64,000 bases of DNA, from the NCBI GenBank assembly GCA_035578155.1, contig JAPWDM010000002.1, positions 40,322,811 through 40,386,810 of the forward strand. Reading direction: 5' to 3'. Within the stretch, counting starts at the first letter, position 1, and each line of letters begins with the position of its first letter. The notes beneath the pieces were generated by a model, which was not told the origin of the DNA, did no database searches, and saw nothing but the letters and a program-made list of their open reading frames with translations. Shown here piece after piece: positions 12,340 to 24,085 of the stretch. The translations under genes and the position numbers were made by a program. This DNA is from Brachynemurus nebulosus (lineage: Eukaryota; Arthropoda; Insecta; Neuroptera; Myrmeleontidae).

Positions 12340-13240
12340 TAACTTCGATTTGTCAGAGCGTAGAAGTGATCAACAAAAACGACGGACTGGAAAATCGGAG
12401 GTCATAACTTTTTCATAGAAACTCTAACGCAACGATTCGGAAGTGACTGAACCCACCCCATTTTTAGAAGAAAAATTATTTGAAATTAACGAAATTGTTT
12501 TTTGAAGTAGGTAAAATTTTTATAGTGAGGTAGTGACTCATATTTTCAAAGTGAAACGCGAATGATCAGTTGATCGAAAGCTGAAGTATCTTTTCAAATT
12601 TAGAAATATCTCTCCGCTCTTGTAAATATTATGATGAAAGTGCTGAAAATTATACAAAAAAGAATTTGTTAAAAAGAAACGAATTTTTGAAATGGAATGT
12701 ATGTTTGTAAAATTTACTTTAAAATCAAAGTTAATTAAGAAACCCTTTCGGACATTTATACATGTATTTACATACCTTTTTTCCGTAGGTAATCCTTTTG
12801 AATATTTTACTCGGTTGAAGTAATAAAAAATTTGTTAGCTTTTTGTTTTAATCTTTTAACGTGAATCTTGTGATGAATTGGTTTGTATTGTACAATAAAG
12901 GCCAGTTGTTTTATTTTTTATATAACTTTTTTTTTAATTTATAGAAAATGAATTTCTATTTCTATCTGTAAAAAATTTTTGACAATAATTTTATTTTGTT
13001 TAATTTCCATTTTAAAAAATTGTTACTTAAAGCTTAAGAAATTAATAGGCATATAGTTATGTATATTTTTTTAATTTGTTTAAAAACAAAATGAGATTTA
13101 TAACTTTTGAAGTCAAAAATTTCCCAACCGTTATCATCCCAATGTTGATTCGGAAAAATTTCAAAACATTCATGAATATTATAATATTAAGAATGTAGAT
13201 TATATTAAGAATTAGATTATTATATATATTAAGATATATT
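12340..13240. other. AT-rich DNA, nothing recognised
   Basis: No supported gene or repeat boundary seen. Confidence 0.5.
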
Positions 13241-13243
13241 AAG

Positions 13244-13246
<3 letters not shown>

Positions 13247-13321
<75 letters not shown>
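13247..13321. repeat. (TA)n microsatellite
   Basis: About 75 bp of alternating TA. TATTAAGAATGTAGATTA words occur on both sides, so the tract has expanded within a small direct duplication. Confidence 0.97.
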
Positions 13322-13325
<4 letters not shown>

Positions 13326-14054
13326 GAATGTAGATTAAGAGGTGTCGATTGAACGAAAATCACCACGATTGAATTTGTTTACGTAATTTCTTTGGACTTT
13401 GGTAGATAAAAAGAAAGTTTGATAACATATTTCGCTTTGATCAGGATGTTATTAGTAAAAAATTATATCAGCATTTTATAAGTCGATGACACACAGCACC
13501 TATGTCATAGACAGAACAACCGTACAAGTCAATGGCGGTCAGCAATCACACATGTGTAATTTGTGTATTATTACCGCGGACAGGTAACATGGGTAGCACT
13601 CTCCGTATATTGAGCTAACGTTCAGTATTGCCAGCTGGGGCTATTTAGCGGCAATTTTTTAAATAATTAAATAATTTTAAAATATCTCATATTATTTGAG
13701 GCGATTTTAACGGTCGTTTATAAGGATTTTTCAATTAGATTTAATAAAACTGAATATTCATTGTGGCATAACCTTATTGCCAATCACGAAACAATCGAAA
13801 CATTAAGACGAAAACTGAATAAACTTTTTTTTAAATTTACATTTTACCAGTACATTTATTAATATTTCAATCAAATTAGCTATAACAGAATAGTAAATTT
13901 GCTAGATAATACATGAAGATTTACACGTGCCCATACAGGCGGGTAATCTTGGGGGTCACCCCCTGTACGGAAATAAATTGTAATTCTACTGTGAGTCTAC
14001 AGGCTGTTTACTATAGACTTTCTATTAAAAGAATTTTAATAACTTTTTACTTCG

Positions 14055-14230
14055 ACGCATACGCACGACATCTCGTTGCGTATGCGTCAGTCCCTTTAGT
14101 GAGTGCCGCAATTTCAGCTTACTGGATACCTCACTTTACGCATACGTATTGAACATAATTTCTTATAACGACGGCTTCTAAAATTTAATAGAGAGAAAAA
14201 TTTTTATTAATTTGTAGATCGTTTTATTTT
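14055..14230. repeat. Repeat A, left part (interrupted by element B)
   Basis: Matches 42160-42430: CGCACGA-ATCTCGTTG, then CGCATACGTAT-GAACATAATTT, TATAA-GACGGCTTCTAAA, TTTAATAGAGAGAAAAATTT and TTATTAATTTGTAGATCG. The right part of the same repeat resumes at 15891 after the inserted element B. Confidence 0.85.
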
Positions 14231-14355
14231 TTAGTCGAATTTTCTCCGAAAAATTAGACTTATACAGTCTATACGATAAGAGCTGCGAGAGGCGAGAGTA
14301 GGGGCGCTATCCGTTTTCGGACCCGTAGAACACGAATATGTAGAAAAAAAAAATG

Positions 14356-14392
<37 letters not shown>

Positions 14393-15890
14393 CCCGCCAC
14401 CTTTTAATTTGTGTAGGGCCCCCCTATGGAAGTTAAGAGATGAAATTTGGTAAATGGGGCTCATTTTCGAGGCACCTCATACTATCAAAGTGGGGTCAAA
14501 TTTTGGGCAAATTTTTTTTCTGACCCGACCTTTAAGGGGGTGGTGGGGGGTGGAAAAGCAATAAAACTTTTTCAAACCGGTTTTAAATAATGTTTCGGTC
14601 AATTATCTACAACATATCCAAAATTCAGCTTCCTAGGATGATATGGTGGGAGTAGAGGGGGGAAAAACGATTTTCGCTGGATCTAACAGGCCCCCAGCCC
14701 CCCAGAATTAACGTAGAGGGTTGAAATTTGGTGTGTTGATAAAGTTCGTACCTAGGTTGTGCTTTTTGGAGGTTTTAATATTTTACCCCCACCCCCCTCA
14801 TTTTTAAGCTACAATTTCATGCATTTTCGACGTTTTCGAAGTTTGTACCACTCGCACAGGTCACCCGAATAAACCTAGAGGGCTGAAATTTTGTATTCGG
14901 ATTGAGTTAGTATCAAGGGGGTGCCTTTTGGGGGTCTCGACTTTTAACCCCTACCCCCACCATTTTTATACCCAAAAGAACATGATTTTTCTTGTTTTTT
15001 AACAGTTTCGTTCGGGTCAAAATCTCCCCAAATAAACCTAGAGGGCTGAAATTTGGTGTACAGGTTAAGCTAATAGCCAGACACTGTTTTTTGGAGGTTT
15101 CAACTTTTAACCCTTACCCCCACGATTTTGACGCCAATATTTCCTTAATTTTTTTGCTTGTTTTCTAACACGTCTAGAGACTCCATAAGGAAACCTAGAG
15201 GGCTGAAATTTTGTACGTGTATTCAGTTAGTATCCAGCTAGTACCTTGTAGGGAGTCCGCATCACTTTTCCCCCCACTTCTCCCATTTTTACATCGGAAT
15301 TGAATGCTATTGTTAAATGTGTTTTAAAAGCATTATGTTTATTCTAAATACAAGTAGGCGAATAGTAATTTTAAAAAATTTAAAAAAAAAGTGAACTTAC
15401 TTTTATGACAAATGAAATACATACATATTAAGTAATTTAAAAATGTTATTAAAGTCACTGTTTATTTATAAATTAGGAATTTTGGATTTTTAGTATTTAT
15501 AAAATAGAAATTTTGGATTTTTTTGGAAAGAAAAAATATCTTTATAAAGGCCTTCCAGTTTACTATTGAAGGTCCTTTTTTAATATTTAAAACTAAAACA
15601 TAAAGGCAATTAGCGGATAAACATGGGCAGGAATGTCCTCGTACGAATTGTGTTGGCTTTTTTTCTGCTACCTGTTTTCGGCACAAAATTGAAATTTACT
15701 GAGATACAGCCCTTAAATACTTAAAACCTTTTTTTAAAGCCTCGATCAGCCGAACACTCATCACCAGTTTTGAAACCAACAAAATGACAATTCGGTTGTA
15801 GACTTTCAATCACATTTCGCTTGTAGACATTCAATACCGAAGATGAAGGGGAAAATTCGACTACCGTGATGGGGCCCCGCTGCTCACGGC
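14231..15890. mobile_element. Element B, copy 1: unclassified 1.66-kb mobile element
   Basis: Bounded by direct 10-mers GTTTTATTTT at 14221-14230 and 15891-15900. It sits inside repeat A, whose other copy near 42400-42450 lacks it. A near-identical inverted copy lies at 53191-54870. Ends are TTAGTCGAATTT and CTGCTCACGGC, with no terminal inverted repeats, no poly-A and no open reading frame of useful length. Inside are a (TA)n at 14360-14388 and four ~160-bp tandem units containing AGAGGGCTGAAATTT (near 14712, 14874, 15040 and 15196), each followed by C-rich or G-rich runs. It must be non-autonomous. The superfamily is unknown, and the T-rich junctions make the exact ends uncertain by a few bases. 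Confidence 0.85.
14700..15300. repeat. Imperfect tandem array inside element B (about 160-bp units)
   Basis: Four units, spaced roughly 162, 166 and 156 bp. Each has AGAGGGCTGAAATTTNGT, a run like TTTTGGAGGTTT or TTTTGGGGGTC, then ACCCCTACCCCCAC. The same array appears inverted in copy 2. Confidence 0.85.
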
Positions 15891-16110
15891 GTTTTATTTT
15901 ATTAATTTGTTAATCGTTTCCATGTTTAATTTGAATATGATTATCATTGACAAATGAATATCATTATTTTTTTGCACAGTTAGCTACTTTCACGCACGGT
16001 ACTGTACTTTTGCGCACAGTTATTATCGTTTGTTTTATAATGATGTGAATACTGCTCTTTACGCCCACTACACAACACTCGATTATTGAACTTTAGAGGC
16101 GGGTGTTATA
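15891..16110. repeat. Repeat A, right part
   Basis: Matches 42435-42645: ATTAATTTGTTRATCGTTTCC, TTTGAATATGATTATCATTG, TTTCACGCACGGTACTGTAC, CTCTTTACGCCCACTACACA and GCGGGTGTTATAAAAAA. With 14055-14230 it forms one repeat split by element B. Confidence 0.85.
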
Positions 16111-16261
16111 AAAAAATGATGTTAGTGGTGGAATTGACTTTTGGCCTTTTGGAAATATATGAGATAGACTCTTGGTTCTTATTATAAAATAAAAAAAATA
16201 AATAAAAAATGGGCTTAACCACTTTTGTCTGCCTACGCTAGAATTAATTATACCTTTCAAG

Positions 16262-16617
16262 AATGCGTCATCACCGATTTTGAGAAATGTTCGCTGTTAG
16301 AGAACTAGACTATTGCAAATGAATACAGGTTGTTATTTGAAGCTACTTTTTAGTGTTTCTTACATGGGATCGTTTGTACTTTAGCCCGGTTACTCCAATG
16401 TTATGTCCTTAGATGTTTCCGGAGGTAACTAGCAGGGCCACAGAAGGAGGGGTTTGATGATTATGTCAGCTATTGCATCCTACCGGCTGGGAATCCCACA
16501 CTCTTCTTATATAAAGTTCCCTTCCTCACAAAAAAAAGTTATTATAAGTTATGGGGTCTACCATTGTCTAATCTTTAGAAATTCGCGACGTTATGCAGAT
16601 GCTGCGGAAGGGGTATC
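16262..16617 (+). repeat. Repeat family N, copy 3
   Basis: It starts with ACCGATTTTGAGAAATGTTC and TGTTAGAGAACTAGACTATT, as in copy 2, and ends GACGTTATGCAGATGCTGCG followed by GAAGGGGTAT. The 74-codon frame at 16454-16678 is a reading through this repeat. No opposite terminus was found. Confidence 0.65.
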
Positions 16618-17670
16618 TTTTTGTGTTTCTAAATTTTCAATGTCAAAAAAATGTCTGTCAAATCAGTCATATTTCTAAAAAGGATTTCATTTGTCATTTT
16701 ATTATAGTAAAAATTAAAATTCACATAGCACTTGAAAAGTTATCAAACTGGATCGGCTGGGTCTAGCTTAGCTGATTTAGTATTGAGTAATGATCATTCC
16801 TCCACAGCTTTGTATAATGCCTAACTTTTTCAACAATTAACAGTATACAATGAGTGTGTTCTTCAACAGGAGTAGAAAAACCTAATTTTACTAGGTTGAT
16901 AACGATATCAAGATTATTACAATTTTTCAAAATTTCGCCGTAGACCGAACACTAGAATGATGAAAATGAACGTTATCGATTTTCGAAGTCGATCTTTTCA
17001 TTTTTAATAAAATTAAACATGTAAGAAATCACTAGGAATAACAACATAAACAGTAGATATAACAAGGAAATCATGACTTTTCCTGTACGGAAATAAATTC
17101 AAACTTTATCATTACTATAAATATTTCACTAAAATCTTTTGTTAATGCTAATTTTGACACACTTTATTAAAACTAGCACATGTTAAAAATAGGCTGCCAA
17201 TGGGTGTGGCACACGGCTTCCCTGTACTAGTAAAAGGCTTTAAAACAGTGTTCTACTATACCGTGAAATTATATTTTCGTCTTAAAGTTCATAAAAAATT
17301 GCTGTAACTCAAAATAATTAAAGGCTAAATTATAAAATAATAGCAGAAATATTTTAGAAACTAACCCCCAAAATACTTTAAAAATTTGAGCGAAGTGGGA
17401 CTAGCAGTAAATAAGATATTGATATTTAATGGGATTTTATTGTAGCGCGGTGGATACGATTACTCCGAATGCAATGAAATTTGCAGGGGACTATCTAGGA
17501 ACCAAACTGCATATTTTCTGAAAATTTCATTAAAAACAATCGAATTGTTCAGAAGTTATGCCACCAGGCGCAAATTGGTGACACCCAGACGGACAGACAG
17601 ACAGACGGACGGACAGACACCAAACCAAAATTGTCCAGAAAGCTCTAAAACGTAAAATGTACGTAAAAAT

Positions 17671-18028
17671 TTTATCTACGACTACCATGAAATTGCTTGT
17701 TTATTGTACAAAATACTATTTAAGTAAGCTACGTTTTACATACAGCCATATATTCAGCTGTACAAAAAGTGGCTCTTTACATGCATGTATGCTTAAAATA
17801 CTAAAGCCTACTACACTTTTATTAATCCTTATACATAGTATATATATTATATATTATACAGTGATATACATATTATATTAGAATCTGTACAAAAATTTTA
17901 CCTAGCAACTGAATGTTTACGTTTGCTTTTAATAAATTTCAAATACTACATAATTTTAATATATTGTATTTGTCAATTTGTACCAGATTTTATCGTTTAC
18001 TGTGAGTTTGATGTTAGTCGTAGATAAA
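17671..18028. mobile_element. Putative MITE nested in repeat C copy 1
   Basis: About 358 bp with ends TTTATCTACGACTACCATGA (left) and TTTATCTACGACTAACATCA (right, read inward). It lies in the segment absent from repeat C copy 2. No coding sequence. Confidence 0.6.
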
Positions 18029-18032
18029 GCAT

Positions 18033-18163
18033 AGTACGTAACTCGGTTGTAAGGCATATTACACACTTGCGCAATTACGCACTCGTCGCTACGCGGCTCT
18101 TGCGTAACTTTTTGGCTCGTGTGTAATAATTATGCAACTTACAACCTTAATCACGTAATATAC
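18033..18163. repeat. Small palindromic element
   Basis: Arms GGTTGTAAG...ATATTACACAC and GTGTGTAATAATTAT...CTTACAACC surround a GC-richer centre containing CGCACTCGTCGCTACGCGGC. It is also absent from repeat C copy 2. Confidence 0.55.
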
Positions 18164-18244
18164 TATTATTTTGAAAGGAAAAATATTTTATTTTTCAAAA
18201 GTGATCACAATGCTTCCGCTACTTTAGTAGTCTCGGAAGCAATA

Positions 18245-19005
18245 ATATCACAAAATCATTGAAAAAGCGTAAGCCCCTCTTAATTTGAAAACTAGATTCG
18301 CTCCTGAACATATGAACTGAATAAGATCGACAAATAACAAGGAACCAAATTGAAATCAAAATTTAATATTATAATAACTGTAAAATAGCTATCCACATAG
18401 ATGGATGTGTATACATATTCGATACTTGTTGAATTGCAGAATATGTTATTATATTTGATAACATTTTACATTCGGTCTGGTAGTGTTAGTGATGCCTGTT
18501 TCAACTAAAATATTCAAAAGAATATTTTTCCGCTTCTATACTATATATACATATCAAATATGATACAGACGTGGGTATGAAATTGTTATCATTTACAGAG
18601 AATAAGAACTATTTAAGGCAGGGATTCTTAAAGTTTTGTGTTGACGGCTCAAATTGTATATCCCAAAGTATTTAACGATAGCTAAGAAAAAATTCTAAAA
18701 TAAGGGAGGACGTAAAGAAAAATGTGATTGGTTTACTAAAAGTTCGTCATCTTGCTGAAAAAGTTATATATAGCAGGACGGTATTCAGCCCATCAAGTTG
18801 ATCGCAGAGCTTTTTGTCATCAATCTCTTATCCTAATTTATAAATGTAAAATAAGGGTACAACCTACCAGAAAAAGCATGTCCGGAAAAAAAGTAAAAGT
18901 AAAACTTGGCAATTGAAACTTGACCAATGAAAATTTGACATTCAGAATTCTCAGATTACTCATATTGCAACAATAATCCTAATTCATATAATTTATTTTT
19001 GTAGC
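18245..19005. other. AT-rich DNA with one dispersed repeat
   Basis: 18612-18740 resembles 33028-33140 (AAAGTTTTGTRTT, then AA-GGAGGAC/GAAGGAC and AAGRAAAAATG). Otherwise nothing supported. Confidence 0.4.
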
Positions 19006-19011
19006 TATTAA

Positions 19012-19270
19012 CCCTAGAACGACAAGGCTCAAATTTAGCAAGTGAGTGTCATCCACGACACCTATTTATTTTTCTATTTTTCAAATTAATTACAGGTCAA
19101 ATCGATATTTAATTGATGTCAGTGTCAACGTCTATCTGTCCAGATGGTTTTCAAATTTTTATCAAAAACGAAATTTATTACATTATTGTCAACTTCTACA
19201 TTATCAAAAGTTACAGCGCTGAAACAAAAAACGTAGGTGTCATGTATAACACAGACTTGTCGTTCTAAGG
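19012..19270. mobile_element. piggyBac-type MITE
   Basis: 259 bp with ends CCCTAGAACGACAAG (left) and CCTTAGAACGACAAG (right, read inward). The left flank is TTAA (19008-19011) and the right flank TTAT (19271-19274), a one-base decay of TTAA. CCCTAGAA-type ends with a TTAA target are characteristic of piggyBac. Opposed frames at 19125-19419 are shadows of the element. Confidence 0.8.
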
Positions 19271-19274
19271 TTAT

Positions 19275-20359
19275 TTTAAAACTTACCAAATGCAAATTTG
19301 CCGTTATCACGTATGCCAAACTTTTTGAAAGCTTTAAAAAACGTAATTTGATGTTAGAAACACTATGCTATCTATCTATCTATCTATCTATACATCATGC
19401 TGTCGTGGCGATGGTATAGTATTCTTTTTACACAAAATTTTTTTCTTCAGTCTATTTTCGGGGTTATGTTAGGTAGTGACGGTAGAACGACCTTTTCAAA
19501 CATTTCGAAGCGTTAGTGGTGCCTCAAAAAATAATTTGTAACTTTTTCCACCTAAGTATAATTCTTTCGAAATATCATTTTGAGAGAGTCTGTGCATCAT
19601 TTAAGTTAGAAAAAAATGCAAAATATTCATAAGTAGTATAACTCGTTAATACAGAATATTATGTTTATGACAAAGAAAATTCGTATAACCTAAATCCTAA
19701 GCACATCAATTGATATATGTTTCGATATTTGTAAGAATGCCTTACCTATTAATTTTACTCTCTATAATGTTATCAACACCGACCAATGAACACTGTTATT
19801 ATACTACTAGACAAAGGGTACAGCCAGTTTCTTGGCATTTTTCTTGAAGCAGGTAACAGGGTGAGACGGGTGAAATTTAATGCAATAATATAATGTCAGT
19901 TTTTGAGCAAATGCGACTATAATTATTGCAGGACATAATTTGTATACGTACGTATTTTGAAAATAAAGCGAATACCACTTTTTATCTTTCAAAATTTTGC
20001 AGTTTCTTCTCAAAAAAGTAAAATTTTATTATCTATATTATATTTTTACAATAATTATTTGAAAGCGTTATTACGGATACCATGTTACGGACTACAGAAT
20101 ACTATTAAGATCGGAACTTGGTCGTAACTGGCTTCCTCAATTATACATTTATATAATTAGTCTATATAATGTGATATATAATATGTTCATTGGTCTGTGG
20201 TTATAAATGTTATTGCAGTGGATGATACCAAATATTTATTTCCACCACAGTACGAAATACATATATCAATATATACGGCTGATATAATATATATAAATGG
20301 TTATATATGTCGCGAATGATTGAACAAGTAATGTCTCAAACGAAATTCTATCAAAACAT

Positions 20360-20434
<75 letters not shown>

Positions 20435-21400
20435 GAGAATTTTTGAAATTATCATAATATATTTTATTTTATATTTTTTTTATATGGTGAAATGGCGAGA
20501 AAAACCGAAAGCTTTCAATAATCTTTTTTATGTCATTTTACAACATATCTTCTACTAACTTCCTAAATAATAATTTTATAGTGTTAGAATTGGAGTTAAA
20601 GTTTTGGGTAACGTGCCTACTTTAACAAAATATAAGTATACATAAATATTTAACTATCTGGTTTTATTGGTTGAAAATATAATTTAAAATTTTTTTTACT
20701 TCTACTGTTATTTTTTACAAATTTTATTTCAAAGATGACATAAGGGGAAGCTTGGCGTATGTCTTAAGCTATGGTCACAGTGCGTCCTACTTTGTCCGGA
20801 TTTTTGATACTGGAGTGTACGGCAATTAACGGCAATATGAAGCCAAATAAACAACTATAGCGTATAGATTAATTATTAAATGTACATAAATAGTCACAGT
20901 GACCTGTACTGACGTGAACGGTCGAATTCTACCGAACTCTATCCAAAACAAATGAATGTGATTGTTTCTGCAGTGCATTACCGTGTTTTACAGTAGATGG
21001 TCTGATATTAGATACACAAACAGACGTGGCTCTCTCGCTGTGTATTTTATATCAAGCACTAGTATACAGGGTGTGACCAATGGAATATAACATAAGATTT
21101 TCAAAGATATAACATAAGATTTTCAAAAATGAATTACTTTATTTTCAAATTTAGAAGTACATTTACGTAGGTAAGTACCTTTATTTTAATTAAACATAAA
21201 ATTTAATAATCCTTAAGGTCAATTTTTTCATATATTTACTTGAAAATTAAAGGAATTTCAATAGAGTCCAAGAAATCGATTATTGATCTATACTACCAAA
21301 ATGAATTCTACAGAAAGGGCTTAAATTGTAAGTAGGCGACTATTTAACACTTAGTATGTCCACAAACAGGATAATAAACTAGAAAATAACTCTTGAAATA
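19275..21400. other. AT-rich DNA with microsatellites, no gene seen
   Basis: Contains a (TATC)n run near 19367-19392 and the (TA)n at 20362-20433. At 21062 ATACAGGGTGTGACC resembles one mariner-type end, and TATAACATAAGATTTTCAAA is directly repeated beside it, but no partner end was found. Confidence 0.45.
20362..20433. repeat. (TA)n microsatellite
   Basis: About 72 bp of uninterrupted alternating TA. Confidence 0.97.
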
Positions 21401-21410
21401 TGGATAAAAA

Positions 21411-21434
21411 ATACTACATCTTGTTCTAAATTGT

Positions 21435-21520
<86 letters not shown>

Positions 21521-21544
21521 ACAATTTAGAACAAGATGTAGTAT
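21411..21544. repeat. Perfect palindrome around (TA)n
   Basis: Left arm ATACTACATCTTGTTCTAAA plus TTGTCATACATA, then about 75 bp of TA, then the exact reverse complement of the arm. The whole 134 bp is self-complementary. The right arm leads shortly into a second (TA)n at 21570-21631. Confidence 0.95.
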
Positions 21545-21566
21545 TAGAGTAGTATAGTGTAGTAGT

Positions 21567-21569
<3 letters not shown>

Positions 21570-21631
<62 letters not shown>
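21570..21631. repeat. (TA)n microsatellite at MITE left end
   Basis: About 62 bp of alternating TA ending at the mariner-type MITE. TA resumes directly at that MITE's right end (22348-22382). Confidence 0.95.
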
Positions 21632-21633
<2 letters not shown>

Positions 21634-21635
<2 letters not shown>

Positions 21636-22344
21636 AGGTGGTCCAGAATTATGTACCGTAATTGGTAGAGCTGGTAGTACGTTCAAAAACAATGGTACCT
21701 TTTCATGTACCCTTTTTTTCAAAACTCAATAATAAGGGAGATACAACTCTGTAAAGGGATGAAACGAAAACCATTATTCCTTAAATATTTTCCAAACGCT
21801 TTTGAATAACGGATTGATATTTTAGGGGTACTTATTTTGCGTTAGAAGGATTAAATTTATATCAACACTTATTCCACCACGCATGACTAACGGGTGATTT
21901 TGGGTGGTAGGTGTGAGTTATCACATCTTTTCTTTTTTACTTTGCAATTATTGAAACAAAATCCCTGATAACATAATTTCTCAGACAATTTCACGCAAAA
22001 AAGTATACTTGTTACATTTCAATAAATATTACCGTTTTCGAGTAATTTAAAGTAGAAGTATCTATTTCGAAATTATCCCCTAATCATAAGTGATCGAATA
22101 ATCGATACCATAAATTTAATTATCTTAATGTTCATACGCGCCCCTAGAATATGAATCCAGTAATCAAAAGCGCCTAAAAAATTTTAAAAAAAAAAAGTCA
22201 GTTTCGTTCCACCCCTCTACATTTTACCCCTCTGCTTTATCTCCCTTATTATTGAGTTTTGGAAGAAAGTGTAGATGAAAAGGTACCATTATTTTTGAAC
22301 ATACTATCAGCTCCAGCAATTACGGTACATAATTCTGGACCACC

Positions 22345-22347
<3 letters not shown>
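21634..22347. mobile_element. Mariner-type fold-back MITE, copy 1
   Basis: 714 bp. Ends read inward CARGGTGGTCCAGAATTATG, and the arms stay alike for at least ~150 bp (GTACCGTAATTG, AGTAYGTTCAAAAA, CAAAACTCAATAATAAGGGA) and more weakly to ~300 bp. It lies between (TA)n tracts, consistent with the TA target of Tc1/mariner elements. A relative is at 56090-56837. No coding sequence. Confidence 0.85.
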
Positions 22348-22386
<39 letters not shown>

Positions 22387-22389
22387 TTT

Positions 22390-23005
22390 AGTGAATATAA
22401 TTTTCGTAATCTAGGGACCTCAAAACATATTTCTGTTATAGTCTCGGCGTCAGATTGCGTCATGAGAACGGCTGTAATAGCTAAATTTCGAGTTTTCGAA
22501 ATTCCCTAAAGATAAACAGTTATTAAATGGTTTTTTTCAAAATGATTGACAAGCTACTTCTTGGCTAAGATATAGCCGATGTAGTCTCTCGAAAAAGAAA
22601 ATTCAAAATTCTTCGCGTCCCTTTATTTTGATAAGTAAGTAGTTTCTAAATTTTGTTTTTACTTTCTAAATATGCTGCCCTCCTAAGCCAGAAAGCAGTA
22701 AGTGTATAAATCAAGATATCTGGTAATCGCCGTTTTTCATGTTTTGTGTGGTTTTTTACATTAAATGACAAAAAGTTCCACTTTTTTTATTTGAATACTT
22801 TTTACTGTTTTACTGCAACTTATTTTCTGTTTTAAATAGTAAAATATAACCTCCTTTATATTATAATTTACAGCTACGAGTAACGTCATTCCATTTTCCT
22901 ATGCAAAAAAGAAGTAACTGTAATAATAAAGTAAGAAAAGTCATATCAACTCACTAAAAACTCTCTTTAAACTCTCTTTACTAATTTCAATACATAACAA
23001 ACATA
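22390..23005. other. AT-rich DNA, nothing recognised
   Basis: No supported gene or repeat boundary. Confidence 0.5.
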
Positions 23006-23015
23006 ACCATATTAC

Positions 23016-23590
23016 CAAAGATGTGCAAGATACTTTTAGAAATGGTATTTGAGATACCAGATACAAGATACTTGTGGAAATGGTATTTTAAATACTAGAT
23101 AGGTACAAAATATATGTTTTCTAAATACTTAAAAAATAGTACATATTTATTAATTTTGAGATTTAATTAGTTTATTACATTACACTTTCAGTGAATAGCG
23201 TTTATCGCGAAAATGTGAGAACATATATTTTTAAGGTTTAAATTGAGACGGGTAAAACCAGTGCATCAAACATTTTATCACTCATTTTTCTTCTCTGAAG
23301 TCTCATTATCATCTCTGCAAGATTCGCTCCACAGGGACGGAACTTGGCATTTTAAGGGTGCATTCACCTTATGATGGGATGCCGTAGTGTAAAAAAATGC
23401 ATAGGTAATTAATAAAAGTATTTTATCAAACTAAATATTTACAAAATATTAAGATACCAAGAGAATGTATCTAAATAAAAGATACAAAATGAATTTTTAA
23501 AAGATTATTTCAGATATAAGATGAAAGTACGTATTTTGTATCTTGTATCTGTATTTCAAATACTTGTATTTTAAATAAGTCACATCTCTG
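23016..23590. mobile_element. hAT-type MITE with 8-bp target duplication
   Basis: 575 bp with ends CAAAGATGTG and CAGAGATGTG (read inward), both followed by words of the type AAATAC and GATACAAGATAC. Flanks are CATATTAC (23008-23015) and CATATTCC (23591-23598), an 8-bp duplication with one change, the hAT signature. The interior is AT-rich and non-coding. Confidence 0.85.
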
Positions 23591-24085
23591 CATATTCCAA
23601 CCATTATTTCTCGTTTTAAAAATCAGCTGGTCATTAAGAAGGTAAGTTGGTAGTTATTAGCAGACCATGGTGAAAATTTATACAATATGATTTACTTACC
23701 AGTACATGAATTTCTACATTTAACATTATGATATGTATAACATCATGTGTTGTACACAAACAGAAAACGTAAGTACAATCGTTTTATGAAATTTACTCAG
23801 GTAAAAAGCAGTAACTGACTAGTGCTAAGCCAAATAGCAGTAACTACACTGTAGATACTGCTTTCTTTTCTATGAATTGTTACTTACTGCCATTTACCTT
23901 AGTATTTATGCAATTTTGGTGTAGATGCGACTATTACGAACCGCTGTATCTTAGAAACTATTAAAGATACGTCTTTTTGGATTAGTTTTTTAAATTTCTC
24001 GTGGTTGCAAACATGGAAATCAATGTAAACCTCAAAAAGTCAAAATTTGTAAGTTACGTTTTTTTGGCTTATGGCAGCAGTATGG

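Larger units (their letters stand above)
17193..18242. repeat. Repeat C, copy 1, interrupted, with conserved terminal hairpin
   Basis: It aligns with 25435-25997 from GCTGCCAAT through AAAAGGCTTTAAAACAG, CGTGAAATTATATTTTCG, ACTAGCAGTAAATAAGATAT, the CAGACGGACAGACAGAC tract and AAGCTCTAAAACGTAAAATG. An insertion of about 500 bp (roughly 17676-18172) follows, then the final ~60 bp resume. The end, GTGATCAC then a GCTTCCG...CGGAAGC hairpin, is the same in both copies. ACAGACGGACAGAC tracts are common in arthropod repeats, but I cannot assign the family. Confidence 0.8.

Noticed and set aside
15462..15686. 74-codon frame duplicated exactly at 53395-53619
   Set aside because: The identity comes from recent copying of element B. 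The composition is low-complexity, no motif is seen, and no other part of B is open.
21426..21722. Long frames with poly-Tyr/Ile (also at 2045, 14231, 20307, 27062, 49711-50089 and 54617)
   Set aside because: They are translations of (TA)n tracts, not proteins.
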